NCBI GenBank assembly: GCA_963830495.1
Contig: CAWHMS010000003.1
Span: 310,001-374,000 of the forward strand
DNA from: CAWHMS01 sp963830495
Lineage (GTDB): Bacteria > Actinomycetota > Actinomycetes > Propionibacteriales > Nocardioidaceae
Reading direction: 5' to 3'
DNA length: 64,000 nt
In this document: one piece after another, positions 52,942-62,928 of the stretch
Layout: each line of letters begins with the position of its first letter
Position numbering within the stretch: position 1 is the first letter of the stretch
Position numbers and translations under genes: made by a program
Notes under the pieces: generated by a model
The model's input: the letters and a program-made list of their open reading frames with translations, nothing else
What the model was told of the DNA's origin: nothing
Database searches by the model: none

Positions 52942-53580
52942 ATGCAACGCAGACACGCTCTCTAGATCTCTACCCTCGTCCTCGCCGCCGTCGGCCTGGT
53001 GGCCCCTGTGCCGCTGGCCGACGCCGCTCCTCGACCGGACACCCTCGAGGGGGAGAGCATCACGATCGAACCGAGCAAGATCGTCGGCGGCGACACCGCC
53101 ACCGGGATGGTGACGCTCAACCGCGCCCCGGACATCGACGCCGATGGTGACGGCGTGATCGATCCTGTCCAGGTCTTCGTCTTCGACTCACTCGGCAACG
53201 AGGCTGTCGCGCGAGTCGTGGGCAGCCCGGTCACCATCACCGGCCCCGGAGACTTCGGGGACCTTTCAGCTCGAGACGAGTGCCGTGACGCGCACCTTCC
53301 GCACACCGCGCTTCAAGCGCTCAACGGCGACGGCACGTCCACAGTCACACCGAGCGTGACAGTGCACGTCGTGCCGACAGCCACGACCGATCTCATCACC
53401 GTCACCAAGGCGGCGCTGTCCAAGTCCGCGAAGCTCACGGTTGTCGCCGAGAGTGACAATCCCAATGCCGTACTCAGCGCCTTCCTCGATGGAGCGGTGC
53501 TCGGTGAGCTCCGCAACGGGCGGGCGACCTTCCAACTCCCCTCGGTCGATCCGGGATTGTCGAGGTCCGCAGTGATCTAG
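52942..53580 (+). pseudogene. Exported protein gene with nonsense mutation in signal peptide
   Basis: ATG 52942 reads MQRRHAL then TAG (codon 8), followed in frame by a normal signal-peptide core (ISTLVLAAVGLVAPVPLADA). The mature part continues DTLEGESITIEPSKIVGGDT to about 53250, where the expected TFQLETSAVT is in another frame, then resumes with TPSVTVHVVPTATTDLITVT. So one stop and at least one frameshift. Beta-strand-rich extracellular type. Confidence 0.7.
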
Positions 53581-53788
53581 GCGGCTGCGGCGCAAAGGAG
53601 CTTTCCCAACGGCAACTCCAGCACCGTGTGCAAGATCGGCATCGGACTCATCCAAGGACCCTAGGCAACGACCTCGGCGGCACCGGTTGGCCGAGGCCGC
53701 TGCCGCCACAGCCAGCGCCTCGACGGTCGATTCCCACGCCGAGTTGCAGGCCGAAGAACGATCTCGCGAGGGTCATCATGCCCGCGGG

Positions 53789-55345
53789 TCACGCGCTCGC
53801 GGCCATCGCGGGTTCCTTGGGCACGTCCTGCTTCTTGGCGTTGATCAAGAAGATCGCCACCAGCAGGGCCGCGAACAGCATCATCGCGCCCCAGAAGAAG
53901 GCGACGTGATAGCCGCGGATCAGAGCCAGCGGACCGAATGCCTCCGCGTCGGAGGGGTCGCGCACGTTGTCAGCCAGGTACGCCGTGACGGCACTGGCGA
54001 AGAGCGTGTTGAGCAGCGCCGTGCCGAGCGACCCTCCGATCTGCTGTGCGGTGTTGAGCACGGCACTGGCGACGCCGGCGTCGTGATGGCCCACACCGAT
54101 CAGCGCCGTACTCGATGCCGGGATGAACACGCCGGCCATCCCCACGCTCATCAGCACCTCCGCCGGGAACACGTGCGTCCAGAACGAGGTGTCCTGAGTG
54201 ATCTGGGTCAGCATTAACATGCCGGTCACGGCCATCACCAGCCCACCCACGATCAACGGCTTCGGCCCGACGCGCGGCAGGATCTGCGCCACCACTCCTG
54301 CAGTCAGGATGATGCCGAGGCTGAACGGCAGGAAGGCGAACCCCGACTTCAACGGGCTATAGCCCAGGTTGATCTGGAAGTAGTAGGTGAGGAACAAGAA
54401 CATCGCGAAGAGCCCGGCGCCGACGAGCAAGAACACCAGGTATGAGCCGCCGCGATTGCGATCCAGCACCACATGCAGGGGCAGCATCGGGTTCTTGGCA
54501 CGTGCCTCCCAGAGCACGAAAGCGACGAGCAGCACCACGGCGATCACGAGGAACGTGATCGTCGAGGGTGCGGTCCAGCCCTGCACGGACGTGTCGTTGG
54601 GATCGCCGGGGTTCTTTGCCTTGGCCGCCTCGGTGAAGCCGTAGACCAGAGACACCAGACCGACCGTGGCCATGAGCACCCCTGGGATGTCGTATCGCGT
54701 GTCGCCATGCGCCTTGCTCTCGTGCACGAGCGGCATCGCCGCGGCGGCGGTGAGCAGAGCCACCGGCACGTTGACGCCGAGGCACCAGCGCCAGGATGCG
54801 TACTCGGTCAGGATGCCGCCGACGATCAGCCCGATCGCCGCGCCTCCGCCGGCGAGAGCGCCGAAGACGCCGAATGCCTTGGCACGCTCCTTCGGCTCCG
54901 TGAAGGTCACGGTGACCAGCGACAGGGCCGCGGGCGCCATCAGCGCAGCAAAAGCACCCTGCAGTGCGCGAGCGGCGAACAGGAATGCCTGGTTGGGCGC
55001 AAAGCCGCCGATCGCCGACGCGATCGCGAAACCCAGCAGACCGATGATGAAGGTGCGCTTGCGCCCGGTGTAGTCCGCGATCCGCCCGCCGAGCAGCAGC
55101 AAGCCACCGAAGGCCAGCGTGTACGCCGTCACGACCCACTGGCGGTTGGCATCGGTGATCCCGAGGTCAGCCTGCATCGAGGGGAGGGCGATGTTGACGA
55201 TCGATGCGTCCAGCACGATCATCAGTTGCGCCACGGACAGAACGGCCAGCGCCCACCACCGGCGCGGATCCGGCTCGACGACCGCGCGACCTTGCTCGGC
55301 TGCCTCGTCCACGATCATGTCGGGGCGGTCGTTCGGGTGTGTCAT
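53789..55345 (-). CDS. MFS drug exporter, DHA2 (14-helix) family
   Basis: 518 aa from ATG 55345 (MTHPNDRPD), ribosome site GGAGG. DHA2-type: VLDASIVNIALPSMQADL with motif D1, GGRIADYTGRKRTFI (motif A), and ALMAPAALSLVTVTF (motif C region). Fourteen hydrophobic helices. Proton-driven export of hydrophobic drugs is typical. Monocistronic, no adjacent TetR regulator. Downstream (53581-53788) holds nothing recognisable. Confidence 0.9.
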   Translation of the reverse strand: MTHPNDRPDMIVDEAAEQGRAVVEPDPRRWWALAVLSVAQLMIVLDASIVNIALPSMQADLGITDANRQWVVTAYTLAFGGLLLLGGRIADYTGRKRTFIIGLLGFAIASAIGGFAPNQAFLFAARALQGAFAALMAPAALSLVTVTFTEPKERAKAFGVFGALAGGGAAIGLIVGGILTEYASWRWCLGVNVPVALLTAAAAMPLVHESKAHGDTRYDIPGVLMATVGLVSLVYGFTEAAKAKNPGDPNDTSVQGWTAPSTITFLVIAVVLLVAFVLWEARAKNPMLPLHVVLDRNRGGSYLVFLLVGAGLFAMFLFLTYYFQINLGYSPLKSGFAFLPFSLGIILTAGVVAQILPRVGPKPLIVGGLVMAVTGMLMLTQITQDTSFWTHVFPAEVLMSVGMAGVFIPASSTALIGVGHHDAGVASAVLNTAQQIGGSLGTALLNTLFASAVTAYLADNVRDPSDAEAFGPLALIRGYHVAFFWGAMMLFAALLVAIFLINAKKQDVPKEPAMAASA

Positions 55346-55529
55346 GACGCCTCCAGTGCGGAACGGACGGCTGCCCACTCCCCGAGCCGAGCAAGACAGA
55401 GCAACGCAGGGATTGTGCCACCCGCCGCCGACAAGGACCCCAGCCGATCAGCCCGCGGCCGTGAACCGCGCTCGGCGACCAGGGGTTCACGCTTCCCTCA
55501 CGCTCCCCCGGATGCCTTGTCGCCACTCG

Positions 55530-56432
55530 TCAAGGGACGAGCACGAGCTTCCCGCGCACGTGACCGCTCTGGCTGATGCCGTAGGCCTCGGCAGCACGGT
55601 CGAACGGGAAGGTCTGCACCTTGATCACCAGCTCGTTCCCCTCCAGCAGGCCCGCGACCTCCGCCAGGGCGGACATAGGCTCGCTGTCCGAGCCTCCGCC
55701 GGTCACCCGCGCCCCGGCCTCGCCAGCCGCGAAGTTCGAGATGCTCACGACCTGCGACGGCTTGGGTGCCAGCGCGATCAGATCGTCGATCGGCGTCTTG
55801 CCCGCGACATCGAAGACGGCGTCGACCGAGCCCTCGGCGGCCTGCCGTACCCGATCGACCACGCCGTCGCCGTACTGGACCGGAGTCGCCCCGAGCTCCC
55901 GCAGGTAGTCGTGGTTGGACTCGCCCGACGAGGCGACCACGCGGGCGCCCCGGGCGACCGCCATCTGTACCGCGACCGCTCCGACCCCGCCGGCACCCCC
56001 ATCGACGAAGAGCGTGTCGCCCGACCTGACGTCGAGCAGGCGGAGCCCGCGTTCGCCGGTCTCACCCGCCACTCCCGCCGCTGCCGCCACCGCCCAGTCG
56101 ACGGCTGCGGGCTTGACCGCCCAGGCGTCCAGGACGGCGTACTCTGCCTGGGTGTTGCTACCGGTACCGAACACCTCATCACCGACGGAGACACCGGTGA
56201 CGCCGTCGCCAACCTCGTCGACGACCCCGGCGGCGTCGTACCCGAGATAACGGGTCTCCTGCAGCGGCTGCCCGCCGGACATCGCTCCGGAGATTGTCTT
56301 CCCGTCGATCGCGTTCACGCTCGCGGCGCGTACAGAGACCCGGATGCGCCCGGGGCCGGCATGCGGATCGGCAGCCTCTCCCCACTGGAGCACGTCGGGC
56401 CCGCCGTACGTCGTGAACTGCAGTGCTCGCAT
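55530..56432 (-). CDS. NADP-dependent quinone oxidoreductase (zinc-independent MDR)
   Basis: 300 aa. MDR fold: RALQFTTYGGPDVLQWGEA, SVNAIDGKTISG, and NAD(P) motif VDGGAGGVGAVAVQMAVARG near residue 143. No zinc ligands, so it belongs to the quinone-reductase class. Ends HVRGKLVLV. Single gene, between the DHA2 exporter and fbiC on the same strand. Confidence 0.88.
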   Translation of the reverse strand: MRALQFTTYGGPDVLQWGEAADPHAGPGRIRVSVRAASVNAIDGKTISGAMSGGQPLQETRYLGYDAAGVVDEVGDGVTGVSVGDEVFGTGSNTQAEYAVLDAWAVKPAAVDWAVAAAAGVAGETGERGLRLLDVRSGDTLFVDGGAGGVGAVAVQMAVARGARVVASSGESNHDYLRELGATPVQYGDGVVDRVRQAAEGSVDAVFDVAGKTPIDDLIALAPKPSQVVSISNFAAGEAGARVTGGGSDSEPMSALAEVAGLLEGNELVIKVQTFPFDRAAEAYGISQSGHVRGKLVLVP

Positions 56433-56621
56433 GGACTATCCCTCCTGGTGAGTCGGCCGGCTGGGGGTGCGTCCGATCTCGCGTCGTGCGCAGGTGTGAA
56501 CCCAAGCCCCACCTCCATGCGTACGACGCGAAGCAGGCTGACACAAGGCGGTGCCCAACGGCGACGCGCGCATCCGCCGGCAAGCCCGGTCGTCGGCAGC
56601 CTCGACCGGAGGATGGACCGC

Positions 56622-58991
56622 TCAACCTGCCATTGACTCGGCGGAGGCGCGCCGAGGGCCGAGGGGACCGTAGAGCGTGGACCGTTGCGCCAGCCTGCGC
56701 CCCGCACCCGAGGCGAGCGCCAGCATGTGCCGCTCGTCGAGCAGCTGCCCGTGGGTTGCACCAGCCGCGCGGCTGATGTTCTCGTCCATGAGCGTGCCGC
56801 CGAGGTCGTTGACCCCAGCGCGCAGCAGCTGCCCGGCACCCTCGGGGCCGAGCTTCACCCACGAGGCCTGGACGTTGTCGATGACGCCGTGGTAGGCGAT
56901 GCGAGCGACGGCGTGCATGAGCACCGTCTCGCGCCAGGTGGGACCGCGTCGGGCCGCGCGCTTGAGGTAGATCGGGGCGGCCATGTGCACGAAGGGCAGC
57001 GGCACGAACTCCGTGAAACCGCCCGTCTCCCGCTGCAGGTCGCGGGTGCGGATCAGGTGCCGAGCCCAATGGATGGGCGATTCCACGGCACCGAACATGA
57101 TCGTGACGTTGCTACGCAGTCCGACCGCGTGAGCCGCCCGATGCGCCTCGAGCCACTCGTCCGTGGTGATCTTGTCCGGGCAGAGCACCGCACGTACCTC
57201 GTCGTCGAGGATCTCGGCCGCCGTACCCGGCAGGGAACTCAACCCGGCGTCCTTGAGCCGGGTCAGGTACGCCGGCAGCGGCTCACCGAGACGGCGTGCG
57301 CCTTCGGTCACTTCCAAGGCAGTGAAGCCGTGCACGTGTATCTCGGGAGCGGCGTCCTTCACCGCCCGCACCACGTCGACGTAGAACGACCCGTCGAAGC
57401 TGGGATGGATGCCACCCTGCAGGCACACCTCGGTGGCGCCGCGCTCCCACGCTTCGCTGGCCCTGGCCGCGATGTCGTCCAGCGTGAGCAGATAGGGCTT
57501 GCCCCTGAGGTTCAGCGAGAGTGGCCCCTTGGAGAAGCCGCAGAACGTGCATCGGTAGGTGCAGACGTTGGTGTAGTTGATGTTGCGGTTGACGACGTAG
57601 GTGACGGTGTCCCCCGAGACCTTGCGCCGCAGCTCGTCGGCCAGCTCGGCGACGGCGGCCACCTCCGTCCCCCGCGCGCCGAAGAGCGTCACCAGCTCGA
57701 GCTCACCCAGCTCCGCCCCGGAGCGAGCGCCAGCCAGCACCTCGGCCACCGCCCCGCCGGCGGCTGATCTGCCCGGCACCAGTCGCGGTGGGGTCGCCTC
57801 CGCGCCGGAGTACCAGCCGGTCGACCGACGTCCGACCTGGATCACCTCCGCACCCGTCCCGACATTGGCGGCGGCCTGGTGCCGCTCGGGCCACATCGCT
57901 CCCGGGTCATCACGTGCGAGACCCACGGCGTCCGAGCGGTCCATGACGGGGAACCGCAGGGTGGCGTCGAGCCATGTGTCGGGCCGTACGACGTACTCGG
58001 GATAGATCGTGAGGCGGGGTGCGAGGACCTGGCCGGCGTCCTCGGTGGCTCGGCGCAGCGTGTCGATCGAAGGCCACGGACGCTCCGGATTGACGTGGTC
58101 GAAAGTGACCGGCGAGACACCTCCCCAGTCGTCGATCCCGGCGTCGAGCAGAGCGCGCAGTTGCGCTGGACTGGACAGGTTGGGTGGCGCCTGCACGTGT
58201 ACGTCGGCCGGCAGGATCAGTCGCGCGAGCGCCACGGCCTGCACGTGCTCGTCCGGCGGACAGGGTGGCCACTCACGCATCGCGGTGCCCGGCTTCGGGA
58301 GGAAGTTCTGGACGATGACCTCCTGCACGTGCCCGTGCCGGCGGTGGCTCTCGGCGATGGCGGCCAGCGCCTTGACGCGATCGAGCGGTGTCTCACCGAT
58401 GCCGACCAGGATCCCGGTGGTGAAGGGGATGCGCAGCTCGCCGGCCGCCTCCAGGGTGGCGAGTCGCCGCTGCGGAGTCTTGTCAGGTGCACCCCGATGT
58501 GCCGGCAGGTCGGCGCGCAGCGACTCCACCATCATCCCCTGCGAGGGCGCGACGGCGCGCAGCCGCGCGAGCTCCTCGATGCCGAGCGCGCCGGCGTTGG
58601 CGTGCGGGAGCAGGCCGGTCTCGTCCAGCACGAGTTGGCACATGGCGACCAGGTAATCCACCGTCGAGCTGTAGCCGTGGCGCTCGAGCCAGTCCCGCGC
58701 CACCGGATAGCGCTGCTCCGGTGCCTCGCCCAGGGTGAAGAGGCCCTCGTGACAGCCCGCCTGCGCGCCGCGCCCAGCGATGGCCACGATCTCATCGGGA
58801 GTGAGGTACGGCGTGGTGAGGTTGCGCGGCGCTGTGGCGAAGGTGCAGTAGCCGCACCGGTCCCGACACAGCCTGGTCAGCGGGATGAACACCTTCGGCG
58901 AATAGGTCACGCGGCTGCCGAAGGCGCTATCCCGGGCTGCGGCCGCCCGAGACGTGAGCTCACTGAGGGTCAGGTCCAGCAAGGACGACAC
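56622..58991 (-). CDS. fbiC: FO synthase FbiC (CofG/CofH fusion) for coenzyme F420
   Basis: 789 aa. Two radical-SAM domains. CofG: CRDRCGYC (Cys42, 46, 49); CofH: CTYRCTFC (Cys477, 481, 484) with GFSKGPLSLN. Makes the deazaflavin FO from tyrosine and a flavin precursor, the first step to F420. FbiC is typically 830-860 aa; the slight shortness is at both ends. Other visible motifs: NLTTPYLTPDE and LQGGIHPSFDG. Other F420 genes are not in the window. Confidence 0.95.
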   Translation of the reverse strand: MSSLLDLTLSELTSRAAAARDSAFGSRVTYSPKVFIPLTRLCRDRCGYCTFATAPRNLTTPYLTPDEIVAIAGRGAQAGCHEGLFTLGEAPEQRYPVARDWLERHGYSSTVDYLVAMCQLVLDETGLLPHANAGALGIEELARLRAVAPSQGMMVESLRADLPAHRGAPDKTPQRRLATLEAAGELRIPFTTGILVGIGETPLDRVKALAAIAESHRRHGHVQEVIVQNFLPKPGTAMREWPPCPPDEHVQAVALARLILPADVHVQAPPNLSSPAQLRALLDAGIDDWGGVSPVTFDHVNPERPWPSIDTLRRATEDAGQVLAPRLTIYPEYVVRPDTWLDATLRFPVMDRSDAVGLARDDPGAMWPERHQAAANVGTGAEVIQVGRRSTGWYSGAEATPPRLVPGRSAAGGAVAEVLAGARSGAELGELELVTLFGARGTEVAAVAELADELRRKVSGDTVTYVVNRNINYTNVCTYRCTFCGFSKGPLSLNLRGKPYLLTLDDIAARASEAWERGATEVCLQGGIHPSFDGSFYVDVVRAVKDAAPEIHVHGFTALEVTEGARRLGEPLPAYLTRLKDAGLSSLPGTAAEILDDEVRAVLCPDKITTDEWLEAHRAAHAVGLRSNVTIMFGAVESPIHWARHLIRTRDLQRETGGFTEFVPLPFVHMAAPIYLKRAARRGPTWRETVLMHAVARIAYHGVIDNVQASWVKLGPEGAGQLLRAGVNDLGGTLMDENISRAAGATHGQLLDERHMLALASGAGRRLAQRSTLYGPLGPRRASAESMAG

Positions 58992-59450
58992 GGTCAGCCT
59001 CCGTTCGGAGAACAGTCGGCGACGACGTCGTCGACACCAGTGCGCAGACTGTTGCCAACGTTACGGCGTACGAGTCAGCGGTCTGGATCATCCCAGCCTG
59101 CGGGACCTCGCGCACTCGAGCCGAGTACGCACTTGTGCGTATGTACGCGCACCAGGGTCGGGCGCACGCTGAAGACGGGTCCGGTGATCGCCTGTGCCGG
59201 GCAGCGAGCCGACGGGGAGGGGTTTCAGTCATGTGTCGACCGCCCGGGAGTCCACGAGTACGCGGTCGGGGCACGTCCGCACCCGGGCTCCGAGCGACAA
59301 GCCCGGCGAGTCGCGGGCCAGGCGGCGTGCCGAGACAGCTGCCGGGGACACAGACGAGGTTCTGGCGCAGTTCAGGCGCGATCCACGCCGGGAGCCTGTG
59401 CCTGTCCGTCGTGGTGAGCTCGCTGGCATTCGTCCCGGTGAGCACACCGG
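58992..59450. other. Non-coding region upstream of fbiC
   Basis: About 460 bases; promoter region of fbiC is expected near 59000-59100 (GCCAACGTTACGGCGTACG). No gene seen until the sulfatase relic. Confidence 0.4.
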
Positions 59451-59576
59451 GAGCTGTACGACCTGCGGACCGACCCGTACGAGCTGCGCAACGTGGCGGG
59501 TACGTCGGCGTACGCCTCGATCCAGCTCAATCTTCAGGCCCAGCTCGACGCGTTGAAGTCCGGAGTAGCGCGCTGA
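59451..59576 (+). pseudogene. Sulfatase C-terminal relic
   Basis: Reads ELYDLRTDPYELRNVAGTSA and ends LDALKSGVAR-stop. ELYDLxxDPxExxN is the ending of bacterial arylsulfatases. No catalytic domain upstream in any frame. Confidence 0.6.
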
Positions 59577-59642
59577 GCACGCCCTCGGCTCGAGCAACCT
59601 GACGGCTCAACGGGAGGGCGACCGGCGTACCGTGCTGCGGTG

Positions 59643-60974
59643 ATGGCCGCGGCAGCCTGCCGTGGCCGGTTCGCCGAACGAGGACGGTCGCCGGTGCGAT
59701 GGCAAGGGTTGGTGGCGGACACCCGCCCACTGTCCAACCGCCATTTCCGGCGGCTGTGGCGGGCCAACGTCATCACCGTGATCGGCGCCCAGCTGACCGT
59801 GGTGGCGGTCCCCGCGCAGATCTACGCGATCAGCGGCTCCTCGGCCTACGTCGGGCTGACCGGGCTCTTCGGGCTCGTCCCTCTGGTCGTGTTCGGGTTG
59901 TGGGGCGGTTCGCTGGCCGACGCGATGGACCGCCGTACCTTGCTCATCTGGACAACCGCCGGCCTCATCCTCACCAGCGCACTCTTCTGGGTGCAGGCGG
60001 CAGCAGGGGTGGAGAACGTCTGGCTGCTGCTCGGGCTCTTCTCGGTGCAGCAAGCCGTGTTCGCGGTCAACCAGCCGACGCGGAGCGCGGTCCTGCCCAA
60101 GCTGCTGCCCGCCGAGCAGCTGCCCGCCGCAAACTCACTCAACATGACGGTCTTCATGGCCGGCGGGATCGCCGGCCCGCTGGTCGGCGGCGCACTCATC
60201 CCGCTCGTCGGTTTCTCCTGGCTCTACCTTCTCGACACTGTGACGCTCTTCGCCACGCTCGGCGCGGTGGTCGGTCTGCCGCGACTCCCCATCGAGGGAG
60301 TGGCGGCGACGCCTGGGCTGCGCTCGGTGATCAGCGGGCTGGTCTACCTCCGGCAGCAGCCCGTGCTGCTGATGTCGTTCGTCGTGGACCTGATCGCGAT
60401 GATCTTCGGCATGCCGCGGGCGCTCTTCCCGGAGATGGCCGACGCCAGCTTCGGCGGACCGGACGAAGGCGGTCTTGCCTTCGCGCTGCTGTTCGCCGCG
60501 ATCCCGGCCGGTGCCGTGCTCGGTGGCGTCTTCTCCGGCTGGGTGTCTCGGGTCGAGCGCCAGGGCCTGGCAGTCATCGTGGCCATCCTTGTCTGGGGTG
60601 TCGCGATGGTCGGCTTCGGAGTCTCTGCTGGGCTGGCCGGCGGCTCGCCCACGCCGATGCTGGGGTTCGCTGTGGCGATGCTGGCCATCGGAGGGGCAGC
60701 CGACATGGTGTCGGCCGCGTTCCGGATGAGCATCCTCCAGGCCGCCGCGGCCGACGAGCTGCGCGGTCGTCTGCAGGGCGTCTTCATCGTGGTCGTTGCC
60801 GGTGGTCCGCGCATCGCCGACGTGGTGCACGGAGGAGCCGCCGCTCTCGTCGGCACGTCGGTGGCCGCGGCCGGTGGCGGGGTCCTCGTGGTTATCGGCA
60901 CCGTCGTGGCGTCGTTGGCAGTGCCGTCGTTCGTGCGCTACCGCATCACCCGGCCTCGCGTCTCCACCGCCTGA
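59643..60974 (+). CDS. MFS transporter, EntS/MFS_3-like
   Basis: 443 aa from ATG 59643 (GTG 59640 also possible). Twelve helices: LWRANVITVIGAQLTVVAVP, GGSLADAMDRRTLLI (motif A), FAVNQPTRSAVLPKLLP and GLVYLRQQPVLLMSFVVDLI. This resembles enterobactin exporter EntS-type MFS proteins. The substrate is unknown. The first 20 residues are unlikely to be needed. Confidence 0.88.
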   Translation: MAAAACRGRFAERGRSPVRWQGLVADTRPLSNRHFRRLWRANVITVIGAQLTVVAVPAQIYAISGSSAYVGLTGLFGLVPLVVFGLWGGSLADAMDRRTLLIWTTAGLILTSALFWVQAAAGVENVWLLLGLFSVQQAVFAVNQPTRSAVLPKLLPAEQLPAANSLNMTVFMAGGIAGPLVGGALIPLVGFSWLYLLDTVTLFATLGAVVGLPRLPIEGVAATPGLRSVISGLVYLRQQPVLLMSFVVDLIAMIFGMPRALFPEMADASFGGPDEGGLAFALLFAAIPAGAVLGGVFSGWVSRVERQGLAVIVAILVWGVAMVGFGVSAGLAGGSPTPMLGFAVAMLAIGGAADMVSAAFRMSILQAAAADELRGRLQGVFIVVVAGGPRIADVVHGGAAALVGTSVAAAGGGVLVVIGTVVASLAVPSFVRYRITRPRVSTA

Positions 60975-61130
60975 GTGCATCATCACGGCCTGGGCGGCGA
61001 GCGCCCGGCCGTTGTGCGGCGTTCGTCCCGCCATCCAGGCCGTGGAGATGCCAACCGAGCCGCGCCGGCTCGCGGGGCGCCGTGAAGCCACTGTGCTGGT
61101 CGGCCGGCGAGGGCAGACCGGGCGCAGTGG

Positions 61131-61439
61131 TCAGGCGCTGAGGATCTTCTGCTTCTGCGCGGTGAACTCCGCTTCGGTGAGGATTCCCTGGCTCTTGAGC
61201 TCGGCCAGTTCCTTGAGCTGCTGGATCGGGTCCTGCGCGGCCGGCGCAGCCGGGGCCGGAGGAGGCTCCGCCTCGGCGGGCTGGACGCGCTCGTCGTACG
61301 CCGCTTGTCGGTCGGCGTAGATCTCGGCGTCGCGTCCGGCATATTTCTCGGCCTGGCGACGCTGGACCCGGCCGCTCACGGCGGTCGCCGTGCCGGCGAC
61401 TACTGCGGTGCGGGCAACACCTCGGAGCAGTCCTGGCAT
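61131..61439 (-). CDS. SHOCT-domain protein
   Basis: 102 aa from ATG 61439 (MPGLLRGVARTAVVAGTATA), AAGGAG 6 nt upstream. C-terminal SHOCT motif: DPIQQLKELAELKSQGILTE and FTAQKQKILSA. Hydrophobic N-terminal stretch may anchor it at the membrane. It follows the DUF6325-like gene by 53 bp, likely one operon. Confidence 0.85.
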   Translation of the reverse strand: MPGLLRGVARTAVVAGTATAVSGRVQRRQAEKYAGRDAEIYADRQAAYDERVQPAEAEPPPAPAAPAAQDPIQQLKELAELKSQGILTEAEFTAQKQKILSA

Positions 61440-61492
61440 CTCAGTCTCCTTTGCTCTGGTTGTCGACGGGGTACGACGGCGGCCGGAGCCGC

Positions 61493-61927
61493 TCAGCTGG
61501 CTTCTAGGGACTCGAGCGCATCCACCAGCACCTGGGCGGGGATGCGCTCGCTTGCGATGACCCGGCCGCCCGCCGAGTGGGCGGCTCCGACGAAGCCGCT
61601 GGCCCACGAGTTCTCGTAGGCGAGCAGCAAGCCGGACATGCCGGCGTCTAGGATCGCGCCGGCATCGCTGATGTCCTGAGCGTCGAAGAGGCCGCTCTGC
61701 GCACCGGCGAATGCCGCGAACCCCTCGAGGGTCGAGGCGGCGTGGTCGAGGTCGACCCTGGTGACGTCGCCGTCGGCGTCCTTGCGCACCGCAGCGATGT
61801 CGTACAGGTGCACGATGTCCCGCTCGAGGATCGCGGTGAGCGCGTCGGCCACGGCGCTCGTGGACGCGTCCTGGGGGAACTCGATCAGGATGAAGTCGAT
61901 GGGGCCTGGGAAGGTCTGGTCAGCCAT
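61493..61927 (-). CDS. DUF6325-family protein
   Basis: 144 aa from ATG 61927. Pattern GPIDFILIEFPQDASTSAVA, VDLDHAASTLEGFAAFAGAQ and ALLAYENSWA-like LLLAYENSWASGF. Actinobacterial DUF6325/DUF1269-like proteins of this form usually sit beside SHOCT proteins, as here. Function unknown. Confidence 0.78.
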   Translation of the reverse strand: MADQTFPGPIDFILIEFPQDASTSAVADALTAILERDIVHLYDIAAVRKDADGDVTRVDLDHAASTLEGFAAFAGAQSGLFDAQDISDAGAILDAGMSGLLLAYENSWASGFVGAAHSAGGRVIASERIPAQVLVDALESLEAS

Positions 61928-62027
61928 GAATGCTCCTCGCGGCAGGTGGCACGTTCGCAGGATGCCACGAGCATGACCCACTGGCCCCCGTCACGTCATC
62001 ACCCGACGAGGGTGATCTGACGCCGCA

Positions 62028-62927
62028 TCATGCCGGCGAGACGTCCTTGGCGGACTCCTGTGGCAGCAGCACGGCACCCACGAAGAAGCAGACTGCGCCC
62101 ACGAAGGTGCCGAGATTGACCAGGGCCACGTTGGCCGGCTCGCTGCTGCCCTGCACGTATCGCGCCGCGATCGCCGCCACGCCGAAGGCAATGGATCCGG
62201 CAAGATTGAGAGCTGAGATGCGCCAACCCACGGATCGGTCCGATCGGGGCAGCACACCTCGGTTGACCTCCGCGTAGGCCAGCCAGCTGGCGACCAGGAA
62301 GCAGATTGACCCGGTGACATCCGGCGCCCAGATCAGATGCCGCTCCTGGTCGACGCTCAGATCGCTGCGGGTGGCGGCGTAGGTGCTGATGTTGAAGAAC
62401 ACCGTGCCGATCAGCTGGACGGCCGTGGCCCACCAGTCAAGGCGCCGCGGCCTCCATCCGGCGAGCGATCGAAGATGCCCATGTGCGGGAGAATCGGCGA
62501 GGATCCCGTCTGGTGCGCGCAGGGTCTCGTGGTACTGCAGATAGGCCGCGGACGTGAATGCCAGCGATCCGACGAAGAAGGTGCCGGCGAGCACGGACGC
62601 GGCAACGCTGTTGAAGTAGAACGGGAACGACCCGACGGCGAAGCATGCAGACCCGAACGCGAAGAGTGCGCCGATCGCACAGCTCATCCTGCTGGGGCGT
62701 CCACTCCAGGCGCGCTCGAGCTCGCCGAGTCGCCGTTCCTCTGCCGGCCTGAGCCCGAGCCGCTTGCGGTGCCGCCGTGAGGTCCACTCGACCTGGCTCC
62801 CGTCGGGCCGCTCCAACAGCGCGTGGGTGACGAAGCGCGCCGGGCCTCCGGCGTGCACGACCTTCCAGCCGGCGGGGAGCTCGCCGGGCACGGCCGACGG
62901 TCCAGCGCCGCCGCGAGCGGACGTCAC
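62028..62927 (-). CDS. Multi-pass membrane protein (YrhK-like)
   Basis: 299 aa. N-terminal soluble part with R-H-R-K cluster, then seven hydrophobic helices (MSCAIGALFAFGSACFAVGS, WATAVQLIGTVFFNIST, VTGSICFLVASWLAYAEVN). The paired GSxxFxxxS motifs resemble YrhK-type domains. One base separates its start from the gadB-like gene stop upstream, so they are probably co-transcribed. Confidence 0.75.
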   Translation of the reverse strand: MTSARGGAGPSAVPGELPAGWKVVHAGGPARFVTHALLERPDGSQVEWTSRRHRKRLGLRPAEERRLGELERAWSGRPSRMSCAIGALFAFGSACFAVGSFPFYFNSVAASVLAGTFFVGSLAFTSAAYLQYHETLRAPDGILADSPAHGHLRSLAGWRPRRLDWWATAVQLIGTVFFNISTYAATRSDLSVDQERHLIWAPDVTGSICFLVASWLAYAEVNRGVLPRSDRSVGWRISALNLAGSIAFGVAAIAARYVQGSSEPANVALVNLGTFVGAVCFFVGAVLLPQESAKDVSPA

Positions 62928-62928
62928 G

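Noticed and set aside
53789..60974. Biosynthetic gene cluster around fbiC with two exporters and an oxidoreductase
   Set aside because: Genes are singly arranged and on mixed strands; no biosynthetic core enzyme; fbiC is a housekeeping F420 gene.
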